From JAHEJX01 sp041605955 (GTDB taxonomy: Bacteria > Actinomycetota > Acidimicrobiia > Spongiisociales > UBA5794), in assembly GCA_041605955.1 (NCBI GenBank), contig JBFIXI010000037.1, positions 1 to 40,107 on the forward strand: a DNA stretch of 40,107 nucleotides, read 5' to 3'. How positions within the stretch are numbered: position 1 is the first letter of the stretch; each line of letters opens with the position of its first letter. The notes under the pieces were generated by a model, which made no database searches, was not told the DNA's origin, and saw nothing but the letters and a program-made list of their open reading frames with translations. This document shows, piece after piece, positions 1 through 6,613 of this stretch. A program made the translations under genes and the position numbers.

Positions 1-145
1 ATGGCTGCCAGGCTGCACTCAGCGACCCGTCGAGGAATGTGGCAATCGTCTCGATCCCCTTCTCCATGTCGCCCGGCCCGCACAGCGCAGCTTCCACTGC
101 CGCTACTGACGATTCATCTCCGTAGCGACCGGCAAGCTTGCGGAT
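1..145 (-). CDS. Possible partial gene running off the left edge
   Basis: On the minus strand the frame just after the TAG at 146-148 stays open to the window edge and reads like real protein: IRKLAGRYGDESSVAAVEAA, then GDMEKGIETIATFLDG. It is acidic and helical-looking, with no motif I recognise. No good start codon is visible; GTG or ATG codons further in could serve, or the gene could be frameshifted near 146. The part beyond the edge cannot be seen. Assignment as coding is tentative. Confidence 0.25.
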   Translation of the reverse strand, partial: MRKLAGRYGDESSVAAVEAALCGPGDMEKGIETIATFLDGSLSAAWQP

Positions 146-236
146 CTACCAATGCACCAAGATTGACGCGCTCGTTCTCAGCTGCTCACGGTCATCCGAG
201 GCGACTGCCGGTTCTGAGCGGGAGTCGGCGTTCGAT

Positions 237-761
237 TCAGTTTGGAGTCGATGAGGGTCGGCGTGCAAGCAGGCCGAATCCAGCGAGCCAGCAGAGAACG
301 GCAACCACGTAGAGAGGTTCGATCTTTTCGAATGGCGCCTGGGAAGTGGGGAACGAGATTCCGCCGAGGGCGATGAACACCGGAACAGCCTTGGGCACGT
401 TGCTTGCCCTCCACAGGCCGATCGCCAAACCAATCAGGGTGATTATGGACATCAACAGAAACGGAATGATCACCCCCCCGTGGTGGGCCACATCGCCGAA
501 CATCTCAACAAGTGTCTCGCTTGGGACGCCCATCTCGACCAGTCCAGAACCAACGATGCGTACGACCGATGGACCGGCCAAACCCACTGCACCAATCATT
601 GCTGTGAATCCGAGAACGATCCCAAGACGTCGATCCCGTTTCGTCACGACTCCAGCGGCATAGAGCAATCCAGCTGCGAAGAAGGCCACCACGAGAAGAA
701 GGATGGATCCTTCTACCCAGGCGGGGGGTCTTGGCGCTTTGGCGTTCGGCTCGTTTGGCAC
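237..761 (-). CDS. Multi-pass membrane protein of unknown function
   Basis: A 174-aa protein starting at GTG 761, with an AGGA ribosome-binding sequence about 8 bases upstream. After a short hydrophilic N-terminus it has about five hydrophobic segments, at roughly residues 18-38, 46-67, 92-114, 122-138 and 148-166, so it should be an integral membrane protein. No catalytic motif or named family is recognised. It is followed by a possible partial gene to the left; the acyltransferase gene upstream ends about 100 bp away, so co-transcription is possible but unproven. The length and helix spacing resemble the many small uncharacterised actinobacterial membrane proteins. Confidence 0.7.
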   Translation of the reverse strand: MPNEPNAKAPRPPAWVEGSILLLVVAFFAAGLLYAAGVVTKRDRRLGIVLGFTAMIGAVGLAGPSVVRIVGSGLVEMGVPSETLVEMFGDVAHHGGVIIPFLLMSIITLIGLAIGLWRASNVPKAVPVFIALGGISFPTSQAPFEKIEPLYVVAVLCWLAGFGLLARRPSSTPN

Positions 762-865
762 CGCGGCCGTCCTACCCGGCTGTCAGTAGCCACCTGCTCT
801 GGCTCGCCATCGAACGTCGGGACCCGATCCGTCGATCTAGTCAGCTGCGGGCCTCGAGGGGATGG

Positions 866-1897
866 CTAGGCAGGTTCTGCGGTTTCGGCCAGGGTGCCGG
901 TGATCCATCGATCGATCTGAGACCACATGTGGTAGAGCCATTGCTCCACCTCGGCGGGGTCGGGGAGCTCCTCGGCGGGGACGAGCCAAGTCTTTGCGGC
1001 GATGGTCGTGCCGATGGGCATCGCCCGCCATATGTCACCCGGAGTGAGAAAGGCTTCCAACCCGGCGTGCCCGATGAAGAACACTCCTCCGTCGCGTGGA
1101 GCTGCATCCAAGGCTGCCTGAACGCCGGCCGTACGCGGCGGGAGCGTGATCTTCAGATCCTCGGCCCGTTCGGCGAGGTCGGGTCGCCCGATTTCCCGTA
1201 GCTTGCGGATGGCGTTGTCTCGCCGGCCCTCGGTGTAGTTCGCCCCCTCGGGGAAGATGACAAACGCGTCATCCTTGCTCATATCGGCGGCGAGGTCACG
1301 GATCGCTTTGATGAGGGCATCGCCGCCCTTGCGTCCGACCGGAACGAACGCCGAAGGGATCCGATTCAGCATGACATCGACGGCCGGGTCCCACTGCAGG
1401 AACTCCTTGAGCACGATCCTCGGCCTCCGCTTGTAGCCGTTGACGAGGAAATCCAGGAGGAGCATCGAGTCGCCGGGACCGGCGTGGCGGCTCAGGATCA
1501 GCGCGGGCGTGCGGTCCGGCCGGCCGACTGTTTGCGGAGGCGGATCTTCGAGCGTGACGTCCAGCTTGAAGGCTCGCTGTGCCGAACCGACTACGAGTCG
1601 CAGCATCACCCCGAACACACCGAAGTGGGCACGCTGGAACGGGTCCGATCGGATCTTCCAACCAAGGCCCGATGCCAGCCACAGCGTGAACAACGCAATC
1701 AGGGCGGCGACCTCGACGGCCAGATACAGGAACAGAAACCAGGCCACTCGAAGGATGCGCCAATTGCCGGGAACGAGTCGGGACACAACCAAGGCGACGA
1801 TCACCCACAGCGGTAGCGCGACAACGGCCAGAACGAAGCCGATCACGACTGCGGGGTCGATCAACAGTCTTCGAACCCACCTGTGAGGGAGCCTCAC
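866..1897 (-). CDS. PlsC-family 1-acylglycerol-3-phosphate acyltransferase-like protein
   Basis: 343 aa from GTG 1897. The reading frame is open much further upstream, but that part overlaps the patatin gene, and the GTGA overlap with the patatin stop (1894-1896) marks the start. N-terminal hydrophobic segments (about residues 8-32 and 40-70) should anchor it in the membrane. The acyltransferase block I motif appears as SRHAGPGDS, fitting H-X4-D, and the block III motif as FPEGANYTEG. PlsC-family enzymes move an acyl chain to a lysophospholipid or related acceptor at the membrane. It is longer than a typical PlsC (about 240 aa) because of its N-terminus and a C-terminal extension. Coupling to a patatin lipase suggests a paired deacylation and reacylation role; this is inference. 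Confidence 0.82.
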   Translation of the reverse strand: MRLPHRWVRRLLIDPAVVIGFVLAVVALPLWVIVALVVSRLVPGNWRILRVAWFLFLYLAVEVAALIALFTLWLASGLGWKIRSDPFQRAHFGVFGVMLRLVVGSAQRAFKLDVTLEDPPPQTVGRPDRTPALILSRHAGPGDSMLLLDFLVNGYKRRPRIVLKEFLQWDPAVDVMLNRIPSAFVPVGRKGGDALIKAIRDLAADMSKDDAFVIFPEGANYTEGRRDNAIRKLREIGRPDLAERAEDLKITLPPRTAGVQAALDAAPRDGGVFFIGHAGLEAFLTPGDIWRAMPIGTTIAAKTWLVPAEELPDPAEVEQWLYHMWSQIDRWITGTLAETAEPA

Positions 1898-2724
1898 GGC
1901 CGGCCGCTCTCGTCCAGATAGGCGACGCTTGCGCGGTAGGCCGCGTCGATGAGCTCGCCGGTCGCCGTCGTATCGCGCCACTTCAGCTGACGCCGGTCGC
2001 TGAATTCGAGAGGGTTTCCAGAGGGCAGCACGTGAAGCTCGACATTCCCGGGAAGCCGCGTGATGCCAGTGCGGAACCTGTGTCGTCGCGCGATCTCGAA
2101 AGAGAGCAGTGCTGCCTCGTGCAGCCGCCGTGGCGGACGGAGCGGGACCTCGACGCGGCCAACCTGCAGCGCATAGACCGTCGTGGCGCCGAGCTCGATG
2201 GCCCGGTCGATCGGTATCGAGTTGACGAGACCGCCGTCGTAGAAATGCTCGCCATCGATCTCGACTGGCCCCAGCAGCACCGGGATCGCCGAGCTGGCGA
2301 GGAGGGCATCGACGAGGGGGCCCTCGGTGAACCAATGCTCGGACGCGCCTTCGATGGAAGCGGCGACGCACTGGAACGGGGTCCGGAGATCCTCGATCTT
2401 CGTGTCGGCACCGTGCACACGCAGAAGCATCTCACGGAGCTCGTCGGTGCTGTGAATGGCCGGCCGCATGAATGCGAGGTTCTTCATCCGCTGCCCGATG
2501 CCCGATGCGAAGAGTTTGGCCCCCGTGATCTCGGTCCATAGCTCGGTGAGACGTTCCACGGCGTGGGAGGCTGTTTCGGCGGCCACGACCGATCCATTGA
2601 ATGCACCAATCGACGTGCCCACGATGAAGTCCGGCCGAATCCCGGCTTCCGCGAGGGCACGCAGCATGCCCACTTCCACGGCTCCCCACCGGCCGCCGCC
2701 GCCGAGAACGAATGCCGTGGTCAC
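1894..2724 (-). CDS. Patatin-like phospholipase
   Basis: 276 aa from GTG 2724. The patatin signature is complete: an N-terminal oxyanion glycine loop (GGGGRWG, residues 8-14), the nucleophile elbow GTSIG (G-X-S-X-G, near residue 38), and the DGG motif in FYDGGLVNS carrying the catalytic Asp of the Ser-Asp dyad. Bacterial patatins hydrolyse acyl esters of phospholipids or neutral lipids. There is no signal peptide, so it is probably cytoplasmic. Its stop overlaps the GTG of the downstream PlsC gene by 4 bases, implying translational coupling. The ribosome-binding sequence is weak, so a nearby alternative start is possible. The 270 bp upstream, shared with the divergent tetR gene, holds no further gene that I can see. 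Confidence 0.88.
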   Translation of the reverse strand: MTTAFVLGGGGRWGAVEVGMLRALAEAGIRPDFIVGTSIGAFNGSVVAAETASHAVERLTELWTEITGAKLFASGIGQRMKNLAFMRPAIHSTDELREMLLRVHGADTKIEDLRTPFQCVAASIEGASEHWFTEGPLVDALLASSAIPVLLGPVEIDGEHFYDGGLVNSIPIDRAIELGATTVYALQVGRVEVPLRPPRRLHEAALLSFEIARRHRFRTGITRLPGNVELHVLPSGNPLEFSDRRQLKWRDTTATGELIDAAYRASVAYLDESGRP

Positions 2725-2994
2725 GAACGGACGATAGGCCTCCCGGTATCGATTCGCCTGCTGCGCAACGGGACACGACTCGCACCCACCGGCTCGGTCG
2801 CACGGAATCCGCCGTGTCTACGTTGGGATCCGAATGTCGGCCGGTTTCGAGGGTATCGGCTGGTCCTTTGTGAAGTGGCTGAGGAAAGCGCCCGCTGTGG
2901 TGAGTCCGCGCGATTCCCCTCCTAGAGGTCGCCGGTGTCGTTCCCATGGCGCGCCATCGCCGGGTCTGAAGGGCCGGCGGGTACGATCCCGGTC

Positions 2995-3561
2995 GTGTCC
3001 GAGACGCCCGACCGAAGATCGTCGATGCTTGTGGAGGGCCGGCGCCTGATACTCGACCAAGGCTTCACCGGGACGTCGGTGGACGCCATCTGTGAGGCGG
3101 CTGGAGTAACCAAGGGGTCCTTCTTCCACTACTTCCCGTCAAAGGACGAGTTCGCCTCCCAGGTGCTCGAGTACACGTGGCAACCGGTGATGGACTTTCA
3201 CGAGTCCGGCGTAGTCGAGGGGGACGTGAGGCGGCGCCTCACCGATCACATCCGGTTCATGGCCAGGTGGATCGCCGAAGAAGGGCGGTTGATGCCGATG
3301 ATCGCCCAGGAGGTTGGCTCGGCCAACCCGCGAATTCGGGACCAGATTCGCGGGTACTTCGAGACATGGATGTCGCTGCTCGAGGAACTCCTCCGTGGGG
3401 CCGTTTCGGAGCGGAACCGGAACGTCGAGGTCGACGCGCTGAAGGAATTCATCATCGCCACCACCGAGGGGATACCCGTTGCAGTGTCGCAGTTTGGGCA
3501 ACAGGCGTTGGACAACGTGACCCAACGCCTGGTGGCTTCGGTCGAGCACGAGCTCGGGTGA
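2995..3561 (+). CDS. TetR/AcrR-family transcriptional regulator
   Basis: 188 aa from GTG 2995 (VSETPDRRSS). The open frame extends to 2935, but the HTH normally begins within about 15 residues of the start, favouring this GTG. The N-terminal HTH is clear: LILDQGFTGTSVDAICEAAG, then VTKGSFFHYFPSKDEF. The C-terminal ligand domain is helical and of normal length for the family. It is followed after 77 bp by a DsrE-like gene, and the gap contains a perfect 16-bp palindrome at 3587-3602. This suggests that it represses the downstream gene and perhaps others. The inducer is unknown. It may be in the LmrA/YxaF/AcuR-like branch, judged only by HTH resemblance. Confidence 0.9.
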   Translation: MSETPDRRSSMLVEGRRLILDQGFTGTSVDAICEAAGVTKGSFFHYFPSKDEFASQVLEYTWQPVMDFHESGVVEGDVRRRLTDHIRFMARWIAEEGRLMPMIAQEVGSANPRIRDQIRGYFETWMSLLEELLRGAVSERNRNVEVDALKEFIIATTEGIPVAVSQFGQQALDNVTQRLVASVEHELG

Positions 3562-3586
3562 CGATCGGCCCAAGGCTGAGGCGACA

Positions 3587-3602
3587 TACCGACTAGTCGG
3601 TA
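3587..3602. promoter_or_regulatory. Perfect palindrome, candidate TetR operator
   Basis: TACCGACTAGTCGGTA is a perfect 16-bp palindrome lying 25 bp after the tetR stop and 36 bp before the ATG at 3639. It probably overlaps the promoter of the DsrE-like gene. No second copy was seen upstream of tetR itself. Confidence 0.6.
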
Positions 3603-3638
3603 CGGTATCCTGGGAGGCCTACGGAAGGAGTGCCGGAC

Positions 3639-4007
3639 ATGGCAACCGCTTTGCTGATGATGACCGATCCCGGATCGCCGGAGGCCAACGGGCGGATGGT
3701 GCACCTCCTCAAGACTGCCGTCGGGCTCAGGGACGCCGGCGAGCCCGTTGCGGTGTACCTGCACGGCGCAGGCGTCAATTGGGCGACGGCCTTCGTCGAG
3801 CGCGCCGACCGATTCACCCAGCATTACGGAGAGCTGTTCGACGACGTGTTGCCCCTGGTCGCCGGGGCATGCGACTTCTGCACGAAGGTCCGCTTTGCCC
3901 AGACCGAGGCCGTCGAAGCCCTCGGCATCACGTGCCTCGGGGGAGAGGGTGCCCACCACACGGCTGCCGACGTCATCGTGGCGGGTGACACCGCCATAAC
4001 GTTCTAG
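3639..4007 (+). CDS. DsrE-like family protein
   Basis: 122 aa. The ATG at 3639 is chosen over the GTG at 3630 because GGAAGGAG (3623-3630) sits at proper spacing before it. The protein reads MATALLMMTDPGSPEANGRM and continues as a small alpha/beta protein of DsrE/DsrF-like size. It has two cysteines in GACDFCTKVRFAQ, then ALGITCLGGEG. DsrE-fold proteins act in sulfur relay or as small accessory proteins, often with one conserved cysteine near the middle to C-terminus. The C-X2-C pair could be redox active or a metal site. Its place behind a TetR gene and a palindrome suggests inducible expression, perhaps to electrophile or sulfur stress. The substrate is not predicted. Confidence 0.65.
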   Translation: MATALLMMTDPGSPEANGRMVHLLKTAVGLRDAGEPVAVYLHGAGVNWATAFVERADRFTQHYGELFDDVLPLVAGACDFCTKVRFAQTEAVEALGITCLGGEGAHHTAADVIVAGDTAITF

Positions 4008-4040
4008 CGAAACGGGCGAGACCCCGGTTTGAAGCGAACT

Positions 4041-4076
4041 GACACGAGCGCCCGCGATGCCATCACCGGGCGTGTC
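4041..4076. terminator. Hairpin between convergent genes
   Basis: GACAC (4041-4045) and GCCCG (4050-4054) pair with CGGGC (4067-4071) and GTGTC (4072-4076), with a 4-base bulge on the 5' side. It sits between the convergent DsrE-like gene and the secreted-protein gene, so it may terminate both. There is no T tract. Confidence 0.4.
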
Positions 4077-4083
4077 GGTGGTG

Positions 4084-4509
4084 TCAGCCGCCGCCGTCGG
4101 CTTTGCGGAGCGCGTTGTAGGCGTGCACCATTTCTCGGACCGCTTGCCCGTGGTTGGTCTCGTTGAGCTCATCCGGCAGCTCACCGGTCAAGATTCCGAG
4201 TACCTCGGCGGCATGGCCCCGCCCGAAGGCGTTGCCATTGCCGTTGCCGCGGGCGAGTGCAGCCGCAATCGCTGCCGCAGCGCGTTCCCGTCCGGTCACC
4301 TTGTCGCGCTGCTTGTCGAGACCCTGGGCTCGGTTCTCCTGACCGGGGGCTTCGGTCGCTCTGCCCTGTGACTTCTCCAGCCCCTGCATCGTGGCCCGGG
4401 CCGCGCGGTCGAGGCCGGTGAGCTTCTCATGCTCGTCGGCGATCGCACCGGCCGTGAACAACGTCATGAACACAGCAACCGCAAGAGATACGGTCAGACC
4501 TGGCCTCAT
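4084..4509 (-). CDS. Secreted protein of unknown function
   Basis: 141 aa beginning MRPGLTVSLAVAVFMTLFTA, a typical Sec signal peptide with a probable cleavage after GAIA (about residue 24). The mature part is highly charged and probably helical (EHEKLTGLDRAARATMQGLE), then has a low-complexity stretch ARGNGNGNAFGRGHA and a C-terminal helix ending ALRKADGGG. No family is recognised. The tandem GN repeat and the alternating charge suggest a flexible secreted or periplasmic protein. It is transcribed convergently with the DsrE-like gene, and the lipoprotein gene behind it lies in the same direction with a 41-bp gap. Confidence 0.65.
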   Translation of the reverse strand: MRPGLTVSLAVAVFMTLFTAGAIADEHEKLTGLDRAARATMQGLEKSQGRATEAPGQENRAQGLDKQRDKVTGRERAAAAIAAALARGNGNGNAFGRGHAAEVLGILTGELPDELNETNHGQAVREMVHAYNALRKADGGG

Positions 4510-4550
4510 TGGCGACGACGCTACGTGCTCGCTCAGGGACTGTCCATGGG

Positions 4551-5063
4551 TCAGAAGCCCTGCTCGATCGCTGCCGTATGCTCGGGGCAGAGGTGTCCGA
4601 CGGCAGTACCGAGAACTGTTCCGGCGAGCGTCAATTCGTCGTCGCCGGCTGCTTCGATGTCACTGCCGGTCAGGGTTTCAACGTAGAAGCCGAGGACGTC
4701 GGCCGGCTCTTCGCCCTGGGTGAGACGCTCGCAGAAGGCGAACCCGGTGGCGACGAATACGTCAGGGTCCTCGCTCACCGCATCCTCATAGGCGGTCCCG
4801 GTCAGTAGCTCCTCGACGGCTGTCAGGTAGTCGAGGATCTCGTCACTCACCTCGATGCCATCGGTCTCGAACGCTGTGGTCGACGAGTTGGCTACCGACG
4901 TCGTGGTGGTCGCCACCTCCTGAAGGGTGGTCTCGTCGGCGGCGGCGGATGTTGCATTCGTGTCGACTGAAGGACCCGTCGACGTGGGTGAATCCGAGCT
5001 GCCGGACTCGGAACACGCCGCAATCAGCAGCACCAACACCACAACGAGTCTCCACGTCCGCAT
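4551..5063 (-). CDS. Lipoprotein, DUF732-like C-terminal domain
   Basis: 170 aa from ATG 5063, preceded by AGGAG at good spacing; the frame is open further upstream but only as a shadow. The signal peptide ends in a lipobox LIAAC (residues about 14-18), so the protein should be lipidated and surface-anchored. A Ser/Thr-rich linker (residues 20-70) follows. The C-terminal domain has the layout of mycobacterial DUF732 proteins: FVATGFAFCERLTQGEEP, then a late cysteine in VGHLCPEH, which would form a disulfide. Function is unknown for the family. It may share a transcript with the downstream secreted protein. Confidence 0.72.
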   Translation of the reverse strand: MRTWRLVVVLVLLIAACSESGSSDSPTSTGPSVDTNATSAAADETTLQEVATTTTSVANSSTTAFETDGIEVSDEILDYLTAVEELLTGTAYEDAVSEDPDVFVATGFAFCERLTQGEEPADVLGFYVETLTGSDIEAAGDDELTLAGTVLGTAVGHLCPEHTAAIEQGF

Positions 5064-5160
5064 CACGAGAACTCCTTGGCCGTCCAACCACCAACCCGAG
5101 TCTGGCATACACCGCACTCCGGCTGGCCGACCGAGGGGGTAGCGTTGTAACGAGGCCCCG

Positions 5161-5697
5161 TTGATCGTGACTCGTCGCATCTTTGTCGATACCGAGTGGA
5201 CTCGACCTCCGTGGTCTGCCGATTCAGAGCTGTTGTGGGTCGGTCTCGCCGACGAGGCCGGTTCCGCCTGGAGCGCCGTCGCGGCAGACGTCGATCTCGA
5301 GCGACTGGTGGGCAGCGAGATCGTGTCGCTGATACCCGCCGACGAACCTCGACTCGGTCGCCTCGAGCTTGCGGCAGGGGTGGTGAGGTTCTGTGGCGAT
5401 GTCGATGAGCTCTGGGCGTGGATCCCCACGGTGGAGAGCGTCGCGGAGTGGTTCGGTCTCGGTGCTGATGCCGCCGACCTGTATTCCCGGTACCGGGACG
5501 TCGACCTCCAGCATTTGCAGTCCCTCGTCGAGCCATGGCCGGAGGATTGGCCGAGCAGGCTCTTCGATCTGCGGACGGCAGCAGTAGAGGCTGGCGTGGA
5601 CATCCCCGACAGGAGTCCGGACCACTTGAATCCTCGGGTTCACGCCCTGTGGAACCGCCGGCTGTTCGAGCTGATCCTCCAAGCTCGGGAAGGCTGA
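5161..5697 (+). CDS. Divergent RNase AS-like (Rv2179c-type) DEDD exonuclease homologue
   Basis: 178 aa starting at TTG 5161, or GTG 5167 (MIV/MTRRIFVDTEW). The N-terminal RIFVDTEW gives the first DEDD pair (D10, E12), and LWAWIPTVESV at 84-94 matches the LWAW block of actinobacterial RNase AS, a 3'-5' exoribonuclease acting on poly(A)-like tails. In the final motif, where RNase AS has H-D-A-L-x-D-A, this protein has H161-A-L-W-N-R, so the last catalytic aspartate appears to be lost, and the third aspartate region reads V-E-S. It may therefore be inactive or have altered chemistry. Family assignment is by motif order from memory and needs a profile search. It is convergent with the Ddn-like gene. 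Confidence 0.5.
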   Translation: MIVTRRIFVDTEWTRPPWSADSELLWVGLADEAGSAWSAVAADVDLERLVGSEIVSLIPADEPRLGRLELAAGVVRFCGDVDELWAWIPTVESVAEWFGLGADAADLYSRYRDVDLQHLQSLVEPWPEDWPSRLFDLRTAAVEAGVDIPDRSPDHLNPRVHALWNRRLFELILQAREG

Positions 5698-5704
5698 GCC
5701 GCGC

Positions 5705-5729
5705 TGGCGCCTTGCGCGCAGGGGCGCCA
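5705..5729. terminator. Hairpin between convergent genes
   Basis: TGGCGCC (5705-5711) and GGCGCCA (5723-5729) form a perfect 7-bp stem with an 11-base loop. It lies exactly between the convergent stops at 5697 and 5738, as expected for a bidirectional terminator without a U tract. Confidence 0.5.
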
Positions 5730-5737
5730 CGCGACGA

Positions 5738-6220
5738 TCAGGTCGTGTCGCCGGCGGCTCTTTCTTCCGTCGGTTCGAGGACGACGACGGCGGTTTCACC
5801 CGATCGACGCGCCGCGTAGGCGTCGAGATTGTCATCGATGGTGCGCCATCGACTCCACAACCGCGATCGCTCCTCTCCGGCTGCAGCTCGACCCTTCACC
5901 GTTCGTTGTCCGTCTGCGAGCTCAACGGTGGCGATGGGATTCGCTTGAAGGTTGAGCCACCATGCCGGCTCGCCGTCGGACCATCCGTTCATCGCCATCG
6001 TGACGAGGTCCGGACCATCCTCGAAGTAGCCGACCATGACGCTTCGCTTCTGACCGGTCCGGCGGCCGGTTGTCGTGAGCCGTGCCGTGCCCCACTTCCC
6101 GGGCTTCGGCCGCCACAGACCGATTCGGCCGCCGGTGACGCGATACAACCCTCGGTGAGCCGACCAGGCGAATCGAACGAACCATCGGGGGGGCACCCAT
6201 GCGTGCTTCTGCTCTGTCAC
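5738..6220 (-). CDS. Ddn-like nitroreductase-family deazaflavin (F420)-dependent protein
   Basis: 160 aa from GTG 6220, chosen because AGGAGA precedes it and homologues begin close to this point; the open frame runs on to 6364. The sequence has the Ddn/Rv3547 split-barrel pattern: KWGTARLTTTGRRTGQKRSV, a strand-rich middle with MAMNGWSDGEPAWWLNLQAN, and PIATVELADGQRTVKGR. Family members bind coenzyme F420 and reduce quinones, nitro compounds or other substrates. This points to an F420-producing actinobacterium. The substrate cannot be predicted. It is transcribed away from the SLH-protein gene. Confidence 0.85.
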   Translation of the reverse strand: MTEQKHAWVPPRWFVRFAWSAHRGLYRVTGGRIGLWRPKPGKWGTARLTTTGRRTGQKRSVMVGYFEDGPDLVTMAMNGWSDGEPAWWLNLQANPIATVELADGQRTVKGRAAAGEERSRLWSRWRTIDDNLDAYAARRSGETAVVVLEPTEERAAGDTT

Positions 6221-6485
6221 TTTGCGTCTCCTGATGCGTTGAGGTCTCCTCGCATCGTCATCGACAAACAGGCTCGGCACCAGGGCCGCAGGACCGCTTG
6301 TGTCGGTCACGGGATGGCGAGGGCAGGCCGACGCCGGGACGTGGACGATCGAAGGGACCGGCAACTACGAATCCTCGAGTCGACCTCATCAACGACAACG
6401 ACGAGGCGATGATCCACATGGTCGGCGAAAGGGGGGCCTGAAGAGCACGAACTCTCGAGTCTCGATGAATCGTTGCTCCGGCCGC

Positions 6486-6604
6486 CCCGTGGCGCAAGCG
6501 TCCTTTTCACGGGCGAACGGAGGTCCACAGGCCCTGGTGGGTCGACGCCCACCCGGCCACGATGGGGACAGCGAAGCAGCCCGCTTCGTGATTTCGCTGC
6601 TTCG
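6486..6604 (+). promoter_or_regulatory. Structured 5' leader of the SLH-protein gene
   Basis: Several stems precede the start at 6614: CCCGTG/CACGGG (6486-6491 with 6508-6513), GGTGGG/CCCACC (6536-6541 with 6548-6553), and a switch-like end. CGAAGC (6572-6577) can pair with GCTTCG (6583-6588), or CGAAGCAGC (6572-6580) can pair with GCTGCTTCG (6596-6604). The second form touches the GGAGG ribosome-binding site (6604-6608). I could not match it to a known riboswitch. The remaining part of the 6221-6613 gap holds no gene I can support. Confidence 0.4.
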
Positions 6605-6613
6605 GAGGTCGCC

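Noticed and set aside
1898..2371. Upstream extension of the acyltransferase frame to 2371
   Set aside because: It lies wholly inside the patatin gene in another frame; the GTG at 1897 overlapping the patatin stop and the start of the membrane segments mark the true beginning.
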